DNA from: Chinchilla lanigera
Taxonomy: Eukaryota; Chordata; Mammalia; Rodentia; Chinchillidae
Length of the DNA stretch: 64,000 bases
Reading direction: 5' to 3'
Assembly: GCF_000276665.1 (NCBI RefSeq)
Contig: NW_004955470.1
Span: forward strand, 3,762,764-3,826,763
Shown: positions 25,401 to 33,340 of the stretch, piece after piece
Numbering within the stretch: the stretch's first letter is position 1
How the letters are laid out: each line of letters starts with the position of its first letter
Translations under genes and position numbers: made by a program
Notes under the pieces: generated by a model
Database searches by the model: none
Seen by the model: only the letters and a program-made list of their open reading frames with translations
Told to the model about the DNA's origin: nothing

Positions 25401-27551
25401 GTACCGGAGAAAAACCAAAAAAAAATAAAAAAATAAAAAGCATTCTTTCCTGTTAGAACAAGGATTCCTTTGTGTGTGTGTGAGCACACGAGTATGTGTG
25501 TGCAGGTGTGGTACTGGGGATTGAACCCAAGGGTATTCTACCACTGAGCTACATCCCTAGTCTTTTTTATTATTTTAAGATATGGGTGCACAAGCATCCC
25601 CAGCTCCTAGTTCTTAAGACAGACTTGCATTTCCCACAATTCATAGGGTTACACAAATAGCTGCCTGACATCTCAGTGTTACACATCCCAAACAGGCCAT
25701 GGTAGAAACTTCGTTGGTGGATTACCATTCTGCAGCGAATCAAAACTGCGGAACAACAGGGTGTCTCCCTATTGAAGAATTATAAAGAAAACTCTGTGAG
25801 ATCTATTGGGGGAGGGGCTGTTCCTGAAATCCCAGGTTTCAGCATGTAGGAACAGAATGCCCCGAGGTGGGGGAGGTTTTGCAGTTTAAGAGTACCTGTT
25901 TTGTGGTGTTTTGGGTTTTTTTTTTTTTGTCTTTTCTGAGACAGGGTCTCACCATGCAATTCAGGCTGGCCTTGAGCTCACTTGGTAGCCCAGGCTGGTC
26001 TCAAACTCGCCAGGATCCCCTGCCTCAGCCTCCCCGAGTTCAGGGATTACAGGCGTGTGCCACCACGCCCGGCTAGGAATATCTGTTTTAAAAAATAAAG
26101 CAGCCAAGCATGGTGGCACATGCCTGTAATCCCAGGACTCGGGAGGCTGAGGCAGGGGAGGCTGAGGTAGGGGATCCTGGTGAGTTTGAGACCAGCCTGG
26201 GCTACAAGGTGAGCTCAAGGCCAGCCTGAACTGCAGAGTGAGACCTTGTCTCAAAAAGACCATAAATAGATAGACAGATAGATAGAGAGATAGATAGATA
26301 GAGCAGGCCCTATGCTGCACACCTATAATACCAACTACTTGGTAGGCTGAAGCAGTAAGATATCAAGTTTGACGCCTGCCTGGGTAACTTAGTGAGACCT
26401 TATCTCAAAATAGAAAAACTAAAAGGGATAGCTCAGAGATGAAACACTTGCTTAGCATGTGCAAGGCTGTGGATTTAATCATCAATACTGTAATAATAAT
26501 AATAATAGTAATGATAGAACGCAGAGACATTGTAAAGCAAATCCTAAAGCCAAGTTTCTCTGAGATTACCTAAAAACTATGAAGTTTCAGACTCAACAAC
26601 AGATTAACAGATCCAGTGAACAATACTGTACTGGGTTTTTCCCACAGAAGTTTTAATGACAGCAGTGATTTCAAAGCCATATAACATAGTACCCCGAAAG
26701 TTCTGAAATAGCAAAAACCTGACCTAATTGTACAGGTTAAAAATGCCTAGGCGACTGGTTTGTGCAAGCAGGGCAAAATCCCTTCCAGCCTCTTCATTCT
26801 GCCAAGACGCCAAGTCACAATGACAGGGAGCTCTCCGGGCATTTCTCACAACGCCCAAGTCCCATCTGGACGGCAGTCATTTTGCAAATGGCAACACGAC
26901 ACCTCCAGATCGAGTTTCAAATGCGTTTCGAATGTGCGTTTTTCTGGGTGTGTTCAAGTGCGCGCTGGCTCCATACCTTCGATATCTAATTTATTTTTTT
27001 TCCAATGCTGTTTTCTTTAGCGTCACGCTTGCTACCCACTCGACGTCTCCCCCCTGGATTAACCCACGCTCGCAGTTCTTATCTTCAACCCGACAAAAGC
27101 GATGAACACAGCAAGGGAATGCAGCGGATAGGTAAGACGGCATCCATCTACCGCACCGCTGCCTCAAGACCACCGCGTAAACGGGGAACATCGACGCAGC
27201 GCAGCGCGGGCGCCGAGGTCCCCGCGCCCCCCGCCGCCGGCGCGGCAGCCGCACGACCCACCTCTGCAGCTCCTCCTCCTGGATTCGCTCCTCGTCCCAC
27301 ACGAAGACGCCGGCGAGCGCCGCCATCAGGGCAGAGGCATGGCCCGGGCGGCCGCGCAGCCTGCGCCACAGGCGTCCGAGCAGGACGCAGCGCGAGCGCT
27401 CCGAGTAGAGGCGGCCGTAGAGCTGCGCGATCTGCTGCGCGCGCCGCACGCGCAGCCCCGTCACGAAGCGGCACTGATTGGCCAGCAGGCCCAGCAGGCC
27501 CCCGCCCCGCGCCCCCGCCAGCCAGGCGGCCAGCGGCCTCCGCGGGAACAT
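10232..27551 (-). CDS. STARD7: STARD7, START-domain lipid transfer protein (8 coding exons)
   Basis: StAR-related lipid transfer protein 7 carries phosphatidylcholine to mitochondria. Coding exons on the minus strand are 27551-27262, 19844-19636, 19330-19281, 17799-17689, 17610-17528, 16767-16668, 12003-11919 and 10416-10232. They sum to 1113 nt, or 370 residues plus stop, the length I recall for human STARD7. Every junction has AG and GT and keeps phase. Residues 1 to about 58 are arginine-rich and amphipathic (MFPRRPLAAW, RFVTGLRVRRAQQ), fitting a mitochondrial presequence. A hydrophobic patch follows at about 75-85 (LMAALAGVFVW). The START domain covers about 112-327 (WEMVMDKKHFKLWRRP, HWVTHFPYPMYSRDYVYVRR, VSWMVSSGMPDFLEKLH). 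The C-terminus reads GSCGPARIEYA. The start follows the human N-terminus (MLPRRLLAAW). Residue 2 is Phe here, where I recall Leu in human. The promoter is a CpG island. Confidence 0.96.
10673..10751 (-). repeat. ID SINE with 18-bp target-site duplication
   Basis: Antisense ID in STARD7 intron 7. It is flanked by perfect copies of ctcctcgtgacaaatgta at 10655-10672 and 10752-10769. Confidence 0.95.
11222..11405 (-). repeat. B1-dID dimer SINE (old)
   Basis: Antisense ID part (gggattgaaccaagggcctc, ..., acatccctagccc) followed by antisense B1 (aaggtctcactaaattgccc, ..., catacccagtc). Confidence 0.75.
11628..11855 (+). repeat. B1 SINE with an ID inserted in its tail
   Basis: B1 from 11628 to 11764, then an ID (tcagggatacagcccagtgg, ..., gatacaaaaaaaa) at about 11765-11840. 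The B1 tail then resumes (acccgtctcaaaaaaa). The aaaaccctgtctca word is near-duplicated on both sides of the ID. Confidence 0.8.
11919..12003 (-). CDS. STARD7: STARD7 coding exon 7
   Basis: Encodes NGFDYLLTYSDNPQTVFPR then YCVSWMVSS, residues 282-309 plus one base. Flanked by ttctccag and gtgagt. Confidence 0.95.
12526..12625 (+). repeat. ID SINE
   Basis: ggctggggatttagctcagt (A box) to gagttcgattcctggtacc (B box), with a (CAAAAA)-type tail. The flanking word cctgggaacc occurs on both sides. Confidence 0.92.
12690..12860 (-). repeat. MIR SINE fragment
   Basis: tttatgtgccaggaatggc, then ccccattttacagatgagga and gactaaacacaaagaggc: the reverse of MIR. Confidence 0.75.
13085..13190 (-). repeat. 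MIR SINE fragment
   Basis: cttaacacatattagattgt then gtctagcaccgcactgggtg resembles the antisense 3' part of MIR. Confidence 0.5.
13704..13815 (+). repeat. ID SINE
   Basis: Full-length ID ending gattcctggtactgg plus an A-rich tail. The words ttggatatttca and ttgggtatttca flank it as an imperfect target duplication. Confidence 0.92.
14028..14114 (+). repeat. Older ID-type SINE
   Basis: ggggctgagggacagggctc through gttgatctccaatactgc and a pure A-run. It is more diverged than the GTACC-ended IDs. Confidence 0.7.
14720..14900. repeat. Possible Tigger-like DNA transposon relic
   Basis: Repeated phrases gtcggacttacaaacaaat and ctgacttacaagtgttctcc, with a nearby tactgtagtacaatacagtc, resemble the end of Tigger-type elements. 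The assignment is from memory of the wording only. Confidence 0.4.
15325..15386 (+). repeat. Internally deleted B1 SINE with target-site duplication
   Basis: The copy joins the first bases of B1 (gccgg) directly to the second half (ggctacacagtgagctcaag). Perfect 17-bp copies of aaagtaactggccttca lie at 15308-15324 and 15387-15403. Confidence 0.85.
15703..15796 (+). repeat. ID SINE
   Basis: ID body ending gattcccagtaccgg plus a long A-run. The word agcacacaag flanks both sides. Confidence 0.92.
16518..16608 (+). repeat. ID SINE
   Basis: gggctggggatatagctcag to ttcaattcccgatac plus A-tail, close to STARD7 exon 6. The flanks ggcatgcttg and gacatgcttg look like a target duplication. Confidence 0.92.
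16668..16767 (-). CDS. STARD7: STARD7 coding exon 6
   Basis: Encodes (R)AVEHPSVPESPEFVRVRS, then YESQMVIRPHKSFDE, residues 248-281. Flanked by ttcctag and gtgagt. Confidence 0.95.
16997..17068 (+). repeat. ID SINE
   Basis: ggctagggctatagctcagt through gagttcaattccctcc with a short A-tail, in STARD7 intron 5. Confidence 0.88.
17133..17386 (+). repeat. B1-dID dimer followed by ID SINE
   Basis: Old B1-like part (ctgggagactgagccaagag, ..., gcaagaccctgcctctaaat) with its ID-like partner to about 17300. A younger ID follows at 17311-17386 (gggctgggaatatagatcag, ..., gagttcgattctctg). Confidence 0.75.
17528..17610 (-). CDS. STARD7: STARD7 coding exon 5
   Basis: Encodes YPMYSRDYVYVRRYSVDQ then ENNVMVLVS, residues 221-247 plus two bases. 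Flanked by ttcctcag and gtaggt. Confidence 0.95.
17689..17799 (-). CDS. STARD7: STARD7 coding exon 4
   Basis: 37 codons from LDTEYRKKWDALVIKLEV to HWVTHFP, residues 184-220. Flanked by ttccacag and gtgagt, with phase 0 at both ends. Confidence 0.96.
17996..18162 (+). repeat. B1 SINE
   Basis: gccaggcatggtaatgcgtg through gtgagaccctatctcaacaa with an A-rich tail, in STARD7 intron 3. Confidence 0.92.
18350..18428 (-). repeat. ID SINE
   Basis: Antisense ID (gtaccagaaattgaactcag, ..., ctgagctacatacccagtcc). catactgtaaa-ttct words on both sides suggest a target duplication. Confidence 0.88.
19281..19330 (-). CDS. STARD7: STARD7 coding exon 3
   Basis: A 50-nt microexon encoding (V)FGTYTDVTPRQFFNVQ, residues 167-183, flanked by tttccag and gtgagt. 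Confidence 0.95.
19636..19844 (-). CDS. STARD7: STARD7 coding exon 2
   Basis: Starts after ttgcag and encodes (R)SINEMKKLEEVSSIFQSSG through GTHLYQYR, ending before gtgggc. It carries the acidic linker and the first START strand. Residues 97-166. Confidence 0.95.
20170..21139 (-). repeat. L1 relic, 3' part, antisense
   Basis: STARD7 intron 1. Words such as gtttccatttgggggctaca, aggaactgccaaactatctt and ccaaagcagctgcactgttt, then actaatgatattgagtatct, are the reverse of an old mammalian L1 (L1M-type) 3' region. No intact frame. Confidence 0.8.
21140..21448 (-). repeat. B1 SINE plus B1-dID dimer
   Basis: Antisense B1 at 21140-21246, then an antisense ID-B1 dimer at 21255-21448 (actagggactgaacctaggg, ..., cattcccagccc, ..., aggatctcactaag). 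Confidence 0.75.
21608..21725 (-). repeat. Diverged B1-dID fragment
   Basis: ggtactggggtgtgaaccta joined to ccctcctgcctgagctctca and tgtgtgccaccatccacagc. Confidence 0.5.
22750..22895 (-). repeat. B1-dID dimer SINE
   Basis: Antisense ID (ttggtactgggaatcgatga, ..., cctcagccc) then B1 (gagacatggtcttgctaaat). Confidence 0.7.
22994..23260 (+). repeat. Two tandem B1 SINEs
   Basis: The first B1 (22994 to about 23093) lacks its tail and runs into a second full B1 (about 23094-23245) with a (CAAT)n tail. Confidence 0.85.
23286..23433 (+). repeat. B1 SINE
   Basis: gccaggcatggtgatgcacg to accttgtctc plus A-run. The word gattttcttta flanks both sides. Confidence 0.93.
23598..23740 (+). repeat. B1 SINE
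   Basis: gccgggagcggtggtgcatg through caagaccttgtctcaaaaag. Confidence 0.9.
24055..24175 (+). repeat. B1 SINE
   Basis: tggacatggtaattaatgca through ggaagccctgtctcaaaac. Short form without the second half-repeat. Confidence 0.8.
24940..25105 (-). repeat. B1-dID dimer SINE
   Basis: gagctacagcctcagccctt then aagacaggatctcccaagtc and gctgggattacaggactatg, antisense. Confidence 0.7.
25333..25434 (+). repeat. ID SINE with target-site duplication
   Basis: Near-consensus ID (tagctcagcggcaaagcgcc, ..., ttcggttcccggtaccgg). It is flanked by perfect aaaaagcattctt at 25320-25332 and 25435-25447, so it is probably a young copy. Confidence 0.95.
25497..25590 (-). repeat. Older ID/B1-dID fragment
   Basis: gtggtactggggattgaacc through ctgagctacatccctagtc, then a short B1-like remnant. 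Confidence 0.7.
25915..26075 (-). repeat. B1 SINE
   Basis: gagacagggtctcaccatgc through gattacaggcgtgtgccacc and gcccggct. Confidence 0.93.
26100..26265 (+). repeat. B1 SINE
   Basis: gccaagcatggtggcacatg through gagaccttgtctcaaaaag, with a short local duplication of ggaggctgagg. Confidence 0.92.
26266..26303 (+). repeat. (GATA)n microsatellite
   Basis: Imperfect atagatagacagatagatag run in the tail of the preceding B1. Confidence 0.9.
26304..26515 (+). repeat. B1-dID dimer SINE with (TAA)n tail
   Basis: B1 part (gcacacctataataccaac) then ID part (gggatagctcagagatgaaa, ..., tttaatcatcaatactg) and a taataataa run. Confidence 0.75.
27262..27551 (-). CDS. STARD7: STARD7 coding exon 1
   Basis: Residues 1-96 plus two bases. 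It ends ...EERIQEEELQ-AG before gtgggt. The exon is GC-rich and lies inside the CpG island. It encodes the mitochondrial targeting region. Confidence 0.95.
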
Positions 27552-27924
27552 GCCGCCGCCGCGCGCCCCCCGGCCCCGGGAGGAAGAAGCAGCGCCGCAG
27601 CGCCGTCTGCGGAGCCCCTAGCAGCCCGCCCCCGAGTCCGTCTCGCGGCGCCGCGGCCAGGCCCCGGCCCGCATGTCTCCCCGCGGCAATCGCCGAGGAA
27701 GGGTCTCCGCGCGAGGGGTGCGCCCACGCACCCGGCCCTCGCGCGCTCGGCCTCCTTGCGTCTCCGTGCGGCCGGTGGGTGCCACGGTACTGTGGCGCGA
27801 AGCACACGGGAAGCCACCGGGCGGGAGACCCCGGCCCGGCTGCAGAAAAGGTCCCGTGCGTCCCGCCTCCGTCTCGCGCGCTGTCCGAGTGTAGCCTACC
27901 CCTGTGTTCGCCTCCCGAGCTCTC

Positions 27925-27959
27925 ATTGGGTGAGACTCGGACACCTGAGTGTTGATTGG
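27925..27959 (-). promoter_or_regulatory. STARD7: Pair of CCAAT boxes upstream of STARD7
   Basis: ATTGG at 27925-27929 and again at 27955-27959 read CCAAT in the STARD7 direction, 30 bp apart and about 375-410 bp upstream of the ATG. Such spacing is typical of paired NF-Y sites. Binding is inferred. Confidence 0.6.
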
Positions 27960-28574
27960 TCCAGCCCAAGGCTCTTCACCGCCCCCTCCCGCCCCTACAC
28001 CCCTCGAGCCAGGGCGGCCTAGTAGCAAGGTAGGTTGCGCGGCGCGAGAGCCAGTCAAGGGCGCCGGGGAAAGTGACCGTCAGACCTGCTGCTGTCGCCA
28101 TGTCCGGCCGCCCCGACCCCGCCCCTTGGAGGGGCGCGGCCAGGTGCAGGGAAATCCCGCGCGGTGTGCAGTTCTCCCAGAGGAGGGACCGGCGCCCGGG
28201 CCTTTGGGCTCGGGCCATGGCGGGGGCGAGGTCCCTGCGCTCTCCGTGCGGGGCGTGGGGGGCGACCCAGGCGGGGCCGCGAGGCGACGCCGACGCTCCT
28301 GGCTAACGAGACCTGCTGCGGCCTGATCGGCCGCCCAGCCCTCCTGAGTCTCGCGGCGCCGAGGCGGACCCAGAGCGTCGGGATCCCGAGAGTGAACTGG
28401 CCTCACCTGCTGAGAAACCGGGACAGCACCGAGAGCCACGCGCGCAGGTAGCCTGTTGCAGTCTGGAAGTGCGGCAGCGCTTCGGTGAGCAGCCCTTCTC
28501 CCGGGTACCCAGAGGTGACTCCGTCTGAAGGTAGACAGGTTTCCTAAACCTACCTTGATCGCCCTTGACCTCAT

Positions 28575-28688
28575 TACAGGGGAGACACTCATTATGTAGC
28601 CAAGGCTTGCCTCGAACTCGTGGGGATCCTCCTGTTTCAGCCTCCTGCGTGCTGGAATTACAGGCATGCGCCACTACGCCCGGCTAGG
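28575..28688 (-). repeat. B1 SINE
   Basis: ggagacactcattatgtagc through gcatgcgccactacgcccgg, at the edge of the CpG island. Confidence 0.88.
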
Positions 28689-29624
28689 AAAGAAGGGAAT
28701 TTTACTGGGGAGACGAGTCAGACGTGTTCCAGGGCGGGCTTCTTCCTACAGCACCTGTTTGAAAACCTGGGACAGGACCACCTCGGGGTAGAGGATTTAG
28801 CATAATCAGCAGGTCAGCCTGGTTCCCCCGGAGAAAGGGTTGTCTTCTTTGACTGATTTAAACCTGTTCCTTGTGGTCTTCTCTGAAGGGCCTTAACTGT
28901 CCTCAGGGGATTCTGCGACTTCCTGTCCCAAAGCTCTGGTAATTAACCCTTAAAATTCCCGCCGAGCAGCTAACAGGATGTCGTGCTGTAAAAAGGGCTG
29001 TGCTCCCTTGAGGCATTTAGGAATTTCACTTTTACTGTAGATAAACACTTGTGTGCAGTTTCACATGTTCTTAACAAAACTAAATATTTCTCCAAAGAAA
29101 GAAACATTATGTTTGCCGGAAACTGAAATCTGGATCTCTTCTATCGTCTCCTGGATGTCGGGTTTTCCTGTGGAGATTGGTATTGACGTTTATTTCCCCT
29201 TGAAAGCAGGTAAGGAAAAATATGTGTGTAGCAAAAAATAGTATCTGTCACTCTGTAAAGCCAGCCTTTTTCAGTAATGCGGGCAGGGAAGAGCTGACCT
29301 TTCCCCTTTGAGGCCTGCGCAGGCCCTCGCCTTCTGTGGCTTGGGGTTGCTATCTGCCTCATAGAGCCAAGTGGAGGAGTTGTCCTCTGGGAAGACAAAG
29401 TTGTCTTTGCCTCTGAAAAAGCCTCCTACATAGCTGGTGTCGGCACTTGCCAGGCATGTGGCTTTCTGCGAGTCAGGGTTTTCAACTGAGGTCAAGAGAG
29501 AATACAGTTACTGTAACTGGAAACCCTGAGTCGGGGGTGATTGCCTCCAGAATTCCTTGCTGTTAATTCATTCAGGACTTCAGGACAGTCAAAGACGTAT
29601 ATTTCCTGATTTAAAAGAGAAAAA

Positions 29625-29825
29625 TGGCTGAGTACGGTGGTGCATCCCCATGATCCCAGCACCCGGGAGGTTGAGGCACGCTGAGAGTTCAAGGCCAGCC
29701 TGTGTAAGGAGACCTGTCTCAAAAACAAACAAAAAAATCTTCTGGGGATCGGGGGTGCTGGGAGTTGAACCCAGGGCTTCATGCCTGCTAAATATTCTAC
29801 TGAGTTCTGTCCCTACTCCCAGTAC
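29625..29825 (+). repeat. B1 SINE and opposite-strand ID fragment
   Basis: B1 (gagtacggtggtgcatcccc, ..., gagacctgtctcaaaaac) at 29628-29735, followed by an antisense ID-like piece (gctgggagttgaacccaggg) to about 29822. Confidence 0.7.
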
Positions 29826-30335
29826 AGATTCTTTGTTAGTCGTACGCTTTGATCACACACACACAGGATAGAAATTAAAATTCTAAACTGCTTATAATTA
29901 TAAGTCTCTAAGTTCATTTTTTTTTTGGTCGGATTGAATTTTTATTTCTATTACACAAAACTAGAACAACATACATTATGTTTTATGTACCTATGTCAGT
30001 TATTACATATAAAATTGTTTGGACACTTGTCATAATGAAATATGACTGATCCTTTCTAGTTGACATCATTGATTAAATATTATCACATAGCTAACAATGC
30101 ACTGTTAATTACTAAGCTGTACCTATTTATTATTTTCACTGAGATAGCAAGAAAACTTAGTTACATAAAAAGTAATAAAAGATGGCTCTTGAAATTGTGT
30201 GTTTGTGCTATTTTGTATTATTTTCAACTTGGTCAAGCTGGGTATTACTCAGAATTCCCTTCCATAGAGTATAAATCTAGTTAGAGTTGACCAAAAAGAG
30301 ACTTATACCAGATTGGGAGGCAGAAATGAAGCAGG
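29826..30335. other. AT-rich intergenic stretch, nothing recognised
   Basis: AT-rich sequence with a short (CA)n at about 29857. No coding frame or known repeat identified. Confidence 0.5.
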
Positions 30336-30339
30336 CCCA

Positions 30340-30470
30340 TTACTTTGAGAGGCGGGGCAAGACTGGGTCTTCTGCATAACTCAGGCTAGACTGGAACTCA
30401 CACTGATTTTCCTGCCTCAGCCTCCGAAGTGCTGGGAGTACAGGCATGTGCCACCACACCTGGCTGAGCC
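30340..30470 (-). repeat. B1 SINE
   Basis: ctgggtcttctgcataactc through gtgccaccacacctggctga. Confidence 0.85.
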
Positions 30471-30697
30471 ATTTTTTTCTGAAATTTGCAGTCACATGGG
30501 GTAATAAACAAGCACATAGGTAACTGATGGGTTCCAGGTTGTACTCACTCTCCTTTGCTTCCCTTCCAGGACTTCTTCCTGTCCTGTCGTCCCAGCAAGA
30601 GTGCCAGACCAGCCCCCAGGCTACAGACCCACAGAGGCAGCCGCTTCTCAAACCTCCAAAACTTGCAGCCCAATATTTTGCCCATTTAAAGATTTTT

Positions 30698-30815
30698 TTA
30701 GCTGGCCAAGGTGGCACATGCCTGTAATCCCAGCGCTCAAGAGGCTGAGGCAAGAGGATCCTCACAAGTTCAGGGCCATCCTGGGCTCCCTGATGAGTTC
30801 AAGGCCTGTGCTCAA
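30698..30815 (+). repeat. B1 SINE, truncated
   Basis: agctggccaaggtggcacat to gatgagttcaaggcctgtgc. The 3' part is lost. Confidence 0.85.
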
Positions 30816-30999
30816 CTTCTGGGCTCCCTTGGTCTTTCCCTCCCTTTGCTGCAAGATGGACACTCCCAGCGCTGTAGACTGGACTGGTCGTAGAGTCACT
30901 ACACAGCCATGCAGTGAGCCATCTCCTCACCATCGTCCTGGGAAGCCCTCGGTGTCCCTCTGCAGCCAGTCCCTTCCCTCAGCCACTGGTCTTTGACAG

Positions 31000-31385
31000 C
31001 CATTGACCCACTACTATTGTAGCCTTTGCCTTTTCTGGAATTCCATGTGAAGGAAGAAACGGTACAGCATGGGGTGTGTTTCTTTGGCTTCTACCCCTCA
31101 GCATAATGCTTTAGAGATTCAGCTACGTTGTTTTATCAGAAGTTTGTTTCCTTTTGCTGTAGAGTACTCCCTGATATGAATGTACTCATATTTGTCCATT
31201 TGATGTTTGTTTCCATTTGGGCTGCTGTGAATATTTGTGCGGAAGTCTTCCGGGTAGTCCTGCAGAAGATGGATTGCCAGGTTGTATGGTAAGTGTGTGT
31301 TGAACCTTGTAGGAAACTTTTCCAGAGTAGTCCTATTTTGTATTCTCACCGACAGCATATAAGTTTTGGTTGCTCATGTCCTTCC
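31000..31385 (-). repeat. L1 relic, antisense
   Basis: Words gtttccatttgggctgctgt, gattgccaggttgtatggta and gtattctcaccgacagcat match the reversed 3' region of old L1 (L1M-type). Confidence 0.75.
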
Positions 31386-31629
31386 CAGTACAGGACATAC
31401 CTTGTTTTACGGAACTTCCTTATGCTTCGTGTGCATTGCATTTTGTACAAACTGGAAGTTTTGTGGCAGCCCTGTGTCAAGCAAGTCTATCAGTGCAATT
31501 TTTCCAACACTTCTGATGATTGTTAGCATTTTTTAGCAGTAATGTATTTTTTAATCAAGGTAGTCACATTACTGATAATGCTATTATTGCACACTTACCT
31601 GACTACAACATAGTATGGAGATAACTTTT

Positions 31630-31765
31630 TCTTTTTTTTTTCTTGTTTTTTTGAGACATGGTTTCACTATGTATTCAGACTGGCCCTGAACTCACAGCAG
31701 TCCTTCTGCCTTTGTCTCCAGAAGGCTGGGATTATAGATACGCGACACCACACCCAGCAACATAA
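31630..31765 (-). repeat. B1 SINE
   Basis: gagacatggtttcactatgt through gcgacaccacacccagca. Confidence 0.8.
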
Positions 31766-31979
31766 CTTTCTTATGCACTGGAAAATTTAAAAATTTGCAT
31801 AACTTACTTTATTGTCACATTTGCTTTATTGCAGTGACCTGTATCCAAGCCTGCGATATCTCTAAGGTATCCTGTACTTGGTACTGTCAGTCCTTTTAAG
31901 TTTAACCATTCTAGTTCGTGTGTGGTAATACAGTATCTCACTGTAGTTTTAGTTTGCACTTGTTGAGTAGTCACTATCT

Positions 31980-32330
31980 TGGTTACTTTTCTCTCATTGC
32001 TGAGATAAAATACCCATTGCTGAGACAAAATAGGAGGGAAGGTTTATTTAGCTCACAGTTTGTGGAGGTTTCAGTCCATAATCAGTTGACTCCAAGGAAG
32101 GGTGGCACACGGCAGAGGGCGATAGTTCATGGTATGGAAAACGGCAGAAGCAACAAGAGCAAAAAAAGGAGGAGCAGAGAGAGCAAGCCTCTTTCCCTCC
32201 CTTGTACTGTGTGCAGGTTAACCACCCTAGGGTGAGTATAGCCTCACACCCATAATCCCAGCATTGGACCATGAGTCAATCACATAAACTCTAGAAGACC
32301 GCCCCATGACTGCATGAGGCTTTATTAGCA
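31980..32330. repeat. Interspersed repeat, copy 1 of 2 in the window
   Basis: Begins ggttacttttctctcattgc, continues aggtttatttagctcacagt, and ends gactgcatgaggctttatta. It shares order and wording with 36122-36495. It carries a small internal duplication (attgctgagataaaatac, then attgctgagacaaaatag). Family not identified. Confidence 0.7.
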
Positions 32331-32335
32331 GTCAT

Positions 32336-32403
32336 GTTACAGCGCCTGCGAGGCAAGTGCAAGGTCCTGAGTTCGATTTCTGATACCAAAAAAAAAAAAA
32401 AAA
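32336..32403 (+). repeat. 5'-truncated ID SINE
   Basis: Starts at cagcgcctgcgaggcaagtg, lacking the A box, and runs through gttcgatttctgatacc to an A-tail. Confidence 0.85.
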
Positions 32404-32428
32404 GTCATGTTGTTAATCTCTTCTGGGC

Positions 32429-32454
32429 CAGGGATATAGCTCAGCAGCACAAGT
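32429..32454 (+). repeat. ID SINE, cut by the assembly gap
   Basis: gccagggatatagctcagca then the Ns. Only the A-box end is present. Confidence 0.8.
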
Positions 32455-32649
32455 NNNNNNNNNNNNNNNNNNNNNNNNNNNNNNNNNNNNNNNNNNNNNN
32501 NNNNNNNNNNNNNNNNNNNNNNNNNNNNNNNNNNNNNNNNNNNNNNNNNNNNNNNNNNNNNNNNNNNNNNNNNNNNNNNNNNNNNNNNNNNNNNNNNNNN
32601 NNNNNNNNNNNNNNNNNNNNNNNNNNNNNNNNNNNNNNNNNNNNNNNNN
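32455..32649. other. Assembly gap (195 Ns)
   Basis: Run of N with an ID start on its left and a B1 tail on its right. It was probably unresolved because of SINEs. No claim can be made about its content. Confidence 1.
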
Positions 32650-33050
32650 CATGGTGAGTTCAAGGCCAGCCTGAATTACATAGTGAAACCTTGTCTCAAA
32701 AACTTTTAAAACTTGTAAGCCGGACGTGGTGGTGTACACCTGTAATCCCAGCACTGGGGAGGCTGAGGCAGGAGGATCATTGCAAGTTTGAGACCAGCCT
32801 GGGCTACAAAGTGGGCTCAAGGCCAGCCTGAACTGCATAGCAAGACACTGTCTCCAAAAGAGAAAATTTAAAAGTTGTAAAATATACTGACATTTTAAAA
32901 TGTTTAAATTGCCTTTTATTATTTAAATTGTATTCTGACTCGGCATGGTGGCATGTGCCTGTAATCCCATCACTTGGGACACAGGCAGGAGCATCGCCAT
33001 GAGTTTGAGGCCAATCTGGAGTACATAGCAAGACTCTAAATAACTAATTA
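32650..33050 (+). repeat. Three B1 SINEs in a row
   Basis: B1 tail at 32650-32712, full B1 at 32719-32880 (gccggacgtggtggtgtaca), and a shorter B1 at 32940-33040 (ggcatggtggcatgtgcctg). Confidence 0.85.
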
Positions 33051-33054
33051 ATTA

Positions 33055-33142
33055 ATGTTTTTTTTTTTTGGTACCGAGAATCGAACTCACAGCGTCGCAC
33101 TTGCCAGGCAGGTGCTGTGCTGCTGAGCTAAACCCCAGCCCC
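33055..33142 (-). repeat. ID SINE
   Basis: T-run then ggtaccgagaatcgaactca to ctgagctaaaccccagcccc. Confidence 0.9.
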
Positions 33143-33262
33143 CACTAATTAATATATGTACATAATAATTTCTGGGTACAAGCTCTTTGTCATAATTTTC
33201 TTAATCATACCTTTTTTTTTTGGTACCAGGAATTAATCATATCCTTCAAAGAAAACAAATAT

Positions 33263-33340
33263 GGGCTGGGGATATAGTTCAGCAGCATAACCACTTGCCT
33301 GGCAAGCCTGAGGTCATGAATTCAATTCCCAGTACCAAAT
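33263..33340 (+). repeat. ID SINE
   Basis: gggctggggatatagttcag to ttcaattcccagtacc. Confidence 0.9.

Larger units (their letters stand above)
27180..28480. promoter_or_regulatory. STARD7: CpG island covering STARD7 promoter and exon 1
   Basis: Very GC- and CpG-rich, in sharp contrast to AT-rich flanks. It spans STARD7 exon 1 and about 900 bp upstream. No TATA box was seen at an expected place. The CpG-rich part extends well past the CCAAT boxes, so divergent initiation on the plus strand is possible. Confidence 0.85.

Noticed and set aside
25333..25434. tRNA genes at many places (A box tagctcag and B box gagttcgattcc)
   Set aside because: All sit in ID SINEs: no cloverleaf acceptor pairing, A-tails present, target duplications around several copies. 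They are tRNA-derived retroposons, not tRNA genes.
27005..27955. 316-codon plus-strand frame over the STARD7 CpG island
   Set aside because: Proline/alanine/arginine-rich shadow of GC-rich sequence opposite STARD7 exon 1. No domain, no conserved start.
27148..27969. 273-codon minus-strand frame overlapping STARD7 exon 1
   Set aside because: A different frame from the true STARD7 exon, low complexity. The true exon is set by the match to the human N-terminus and the splice phase.
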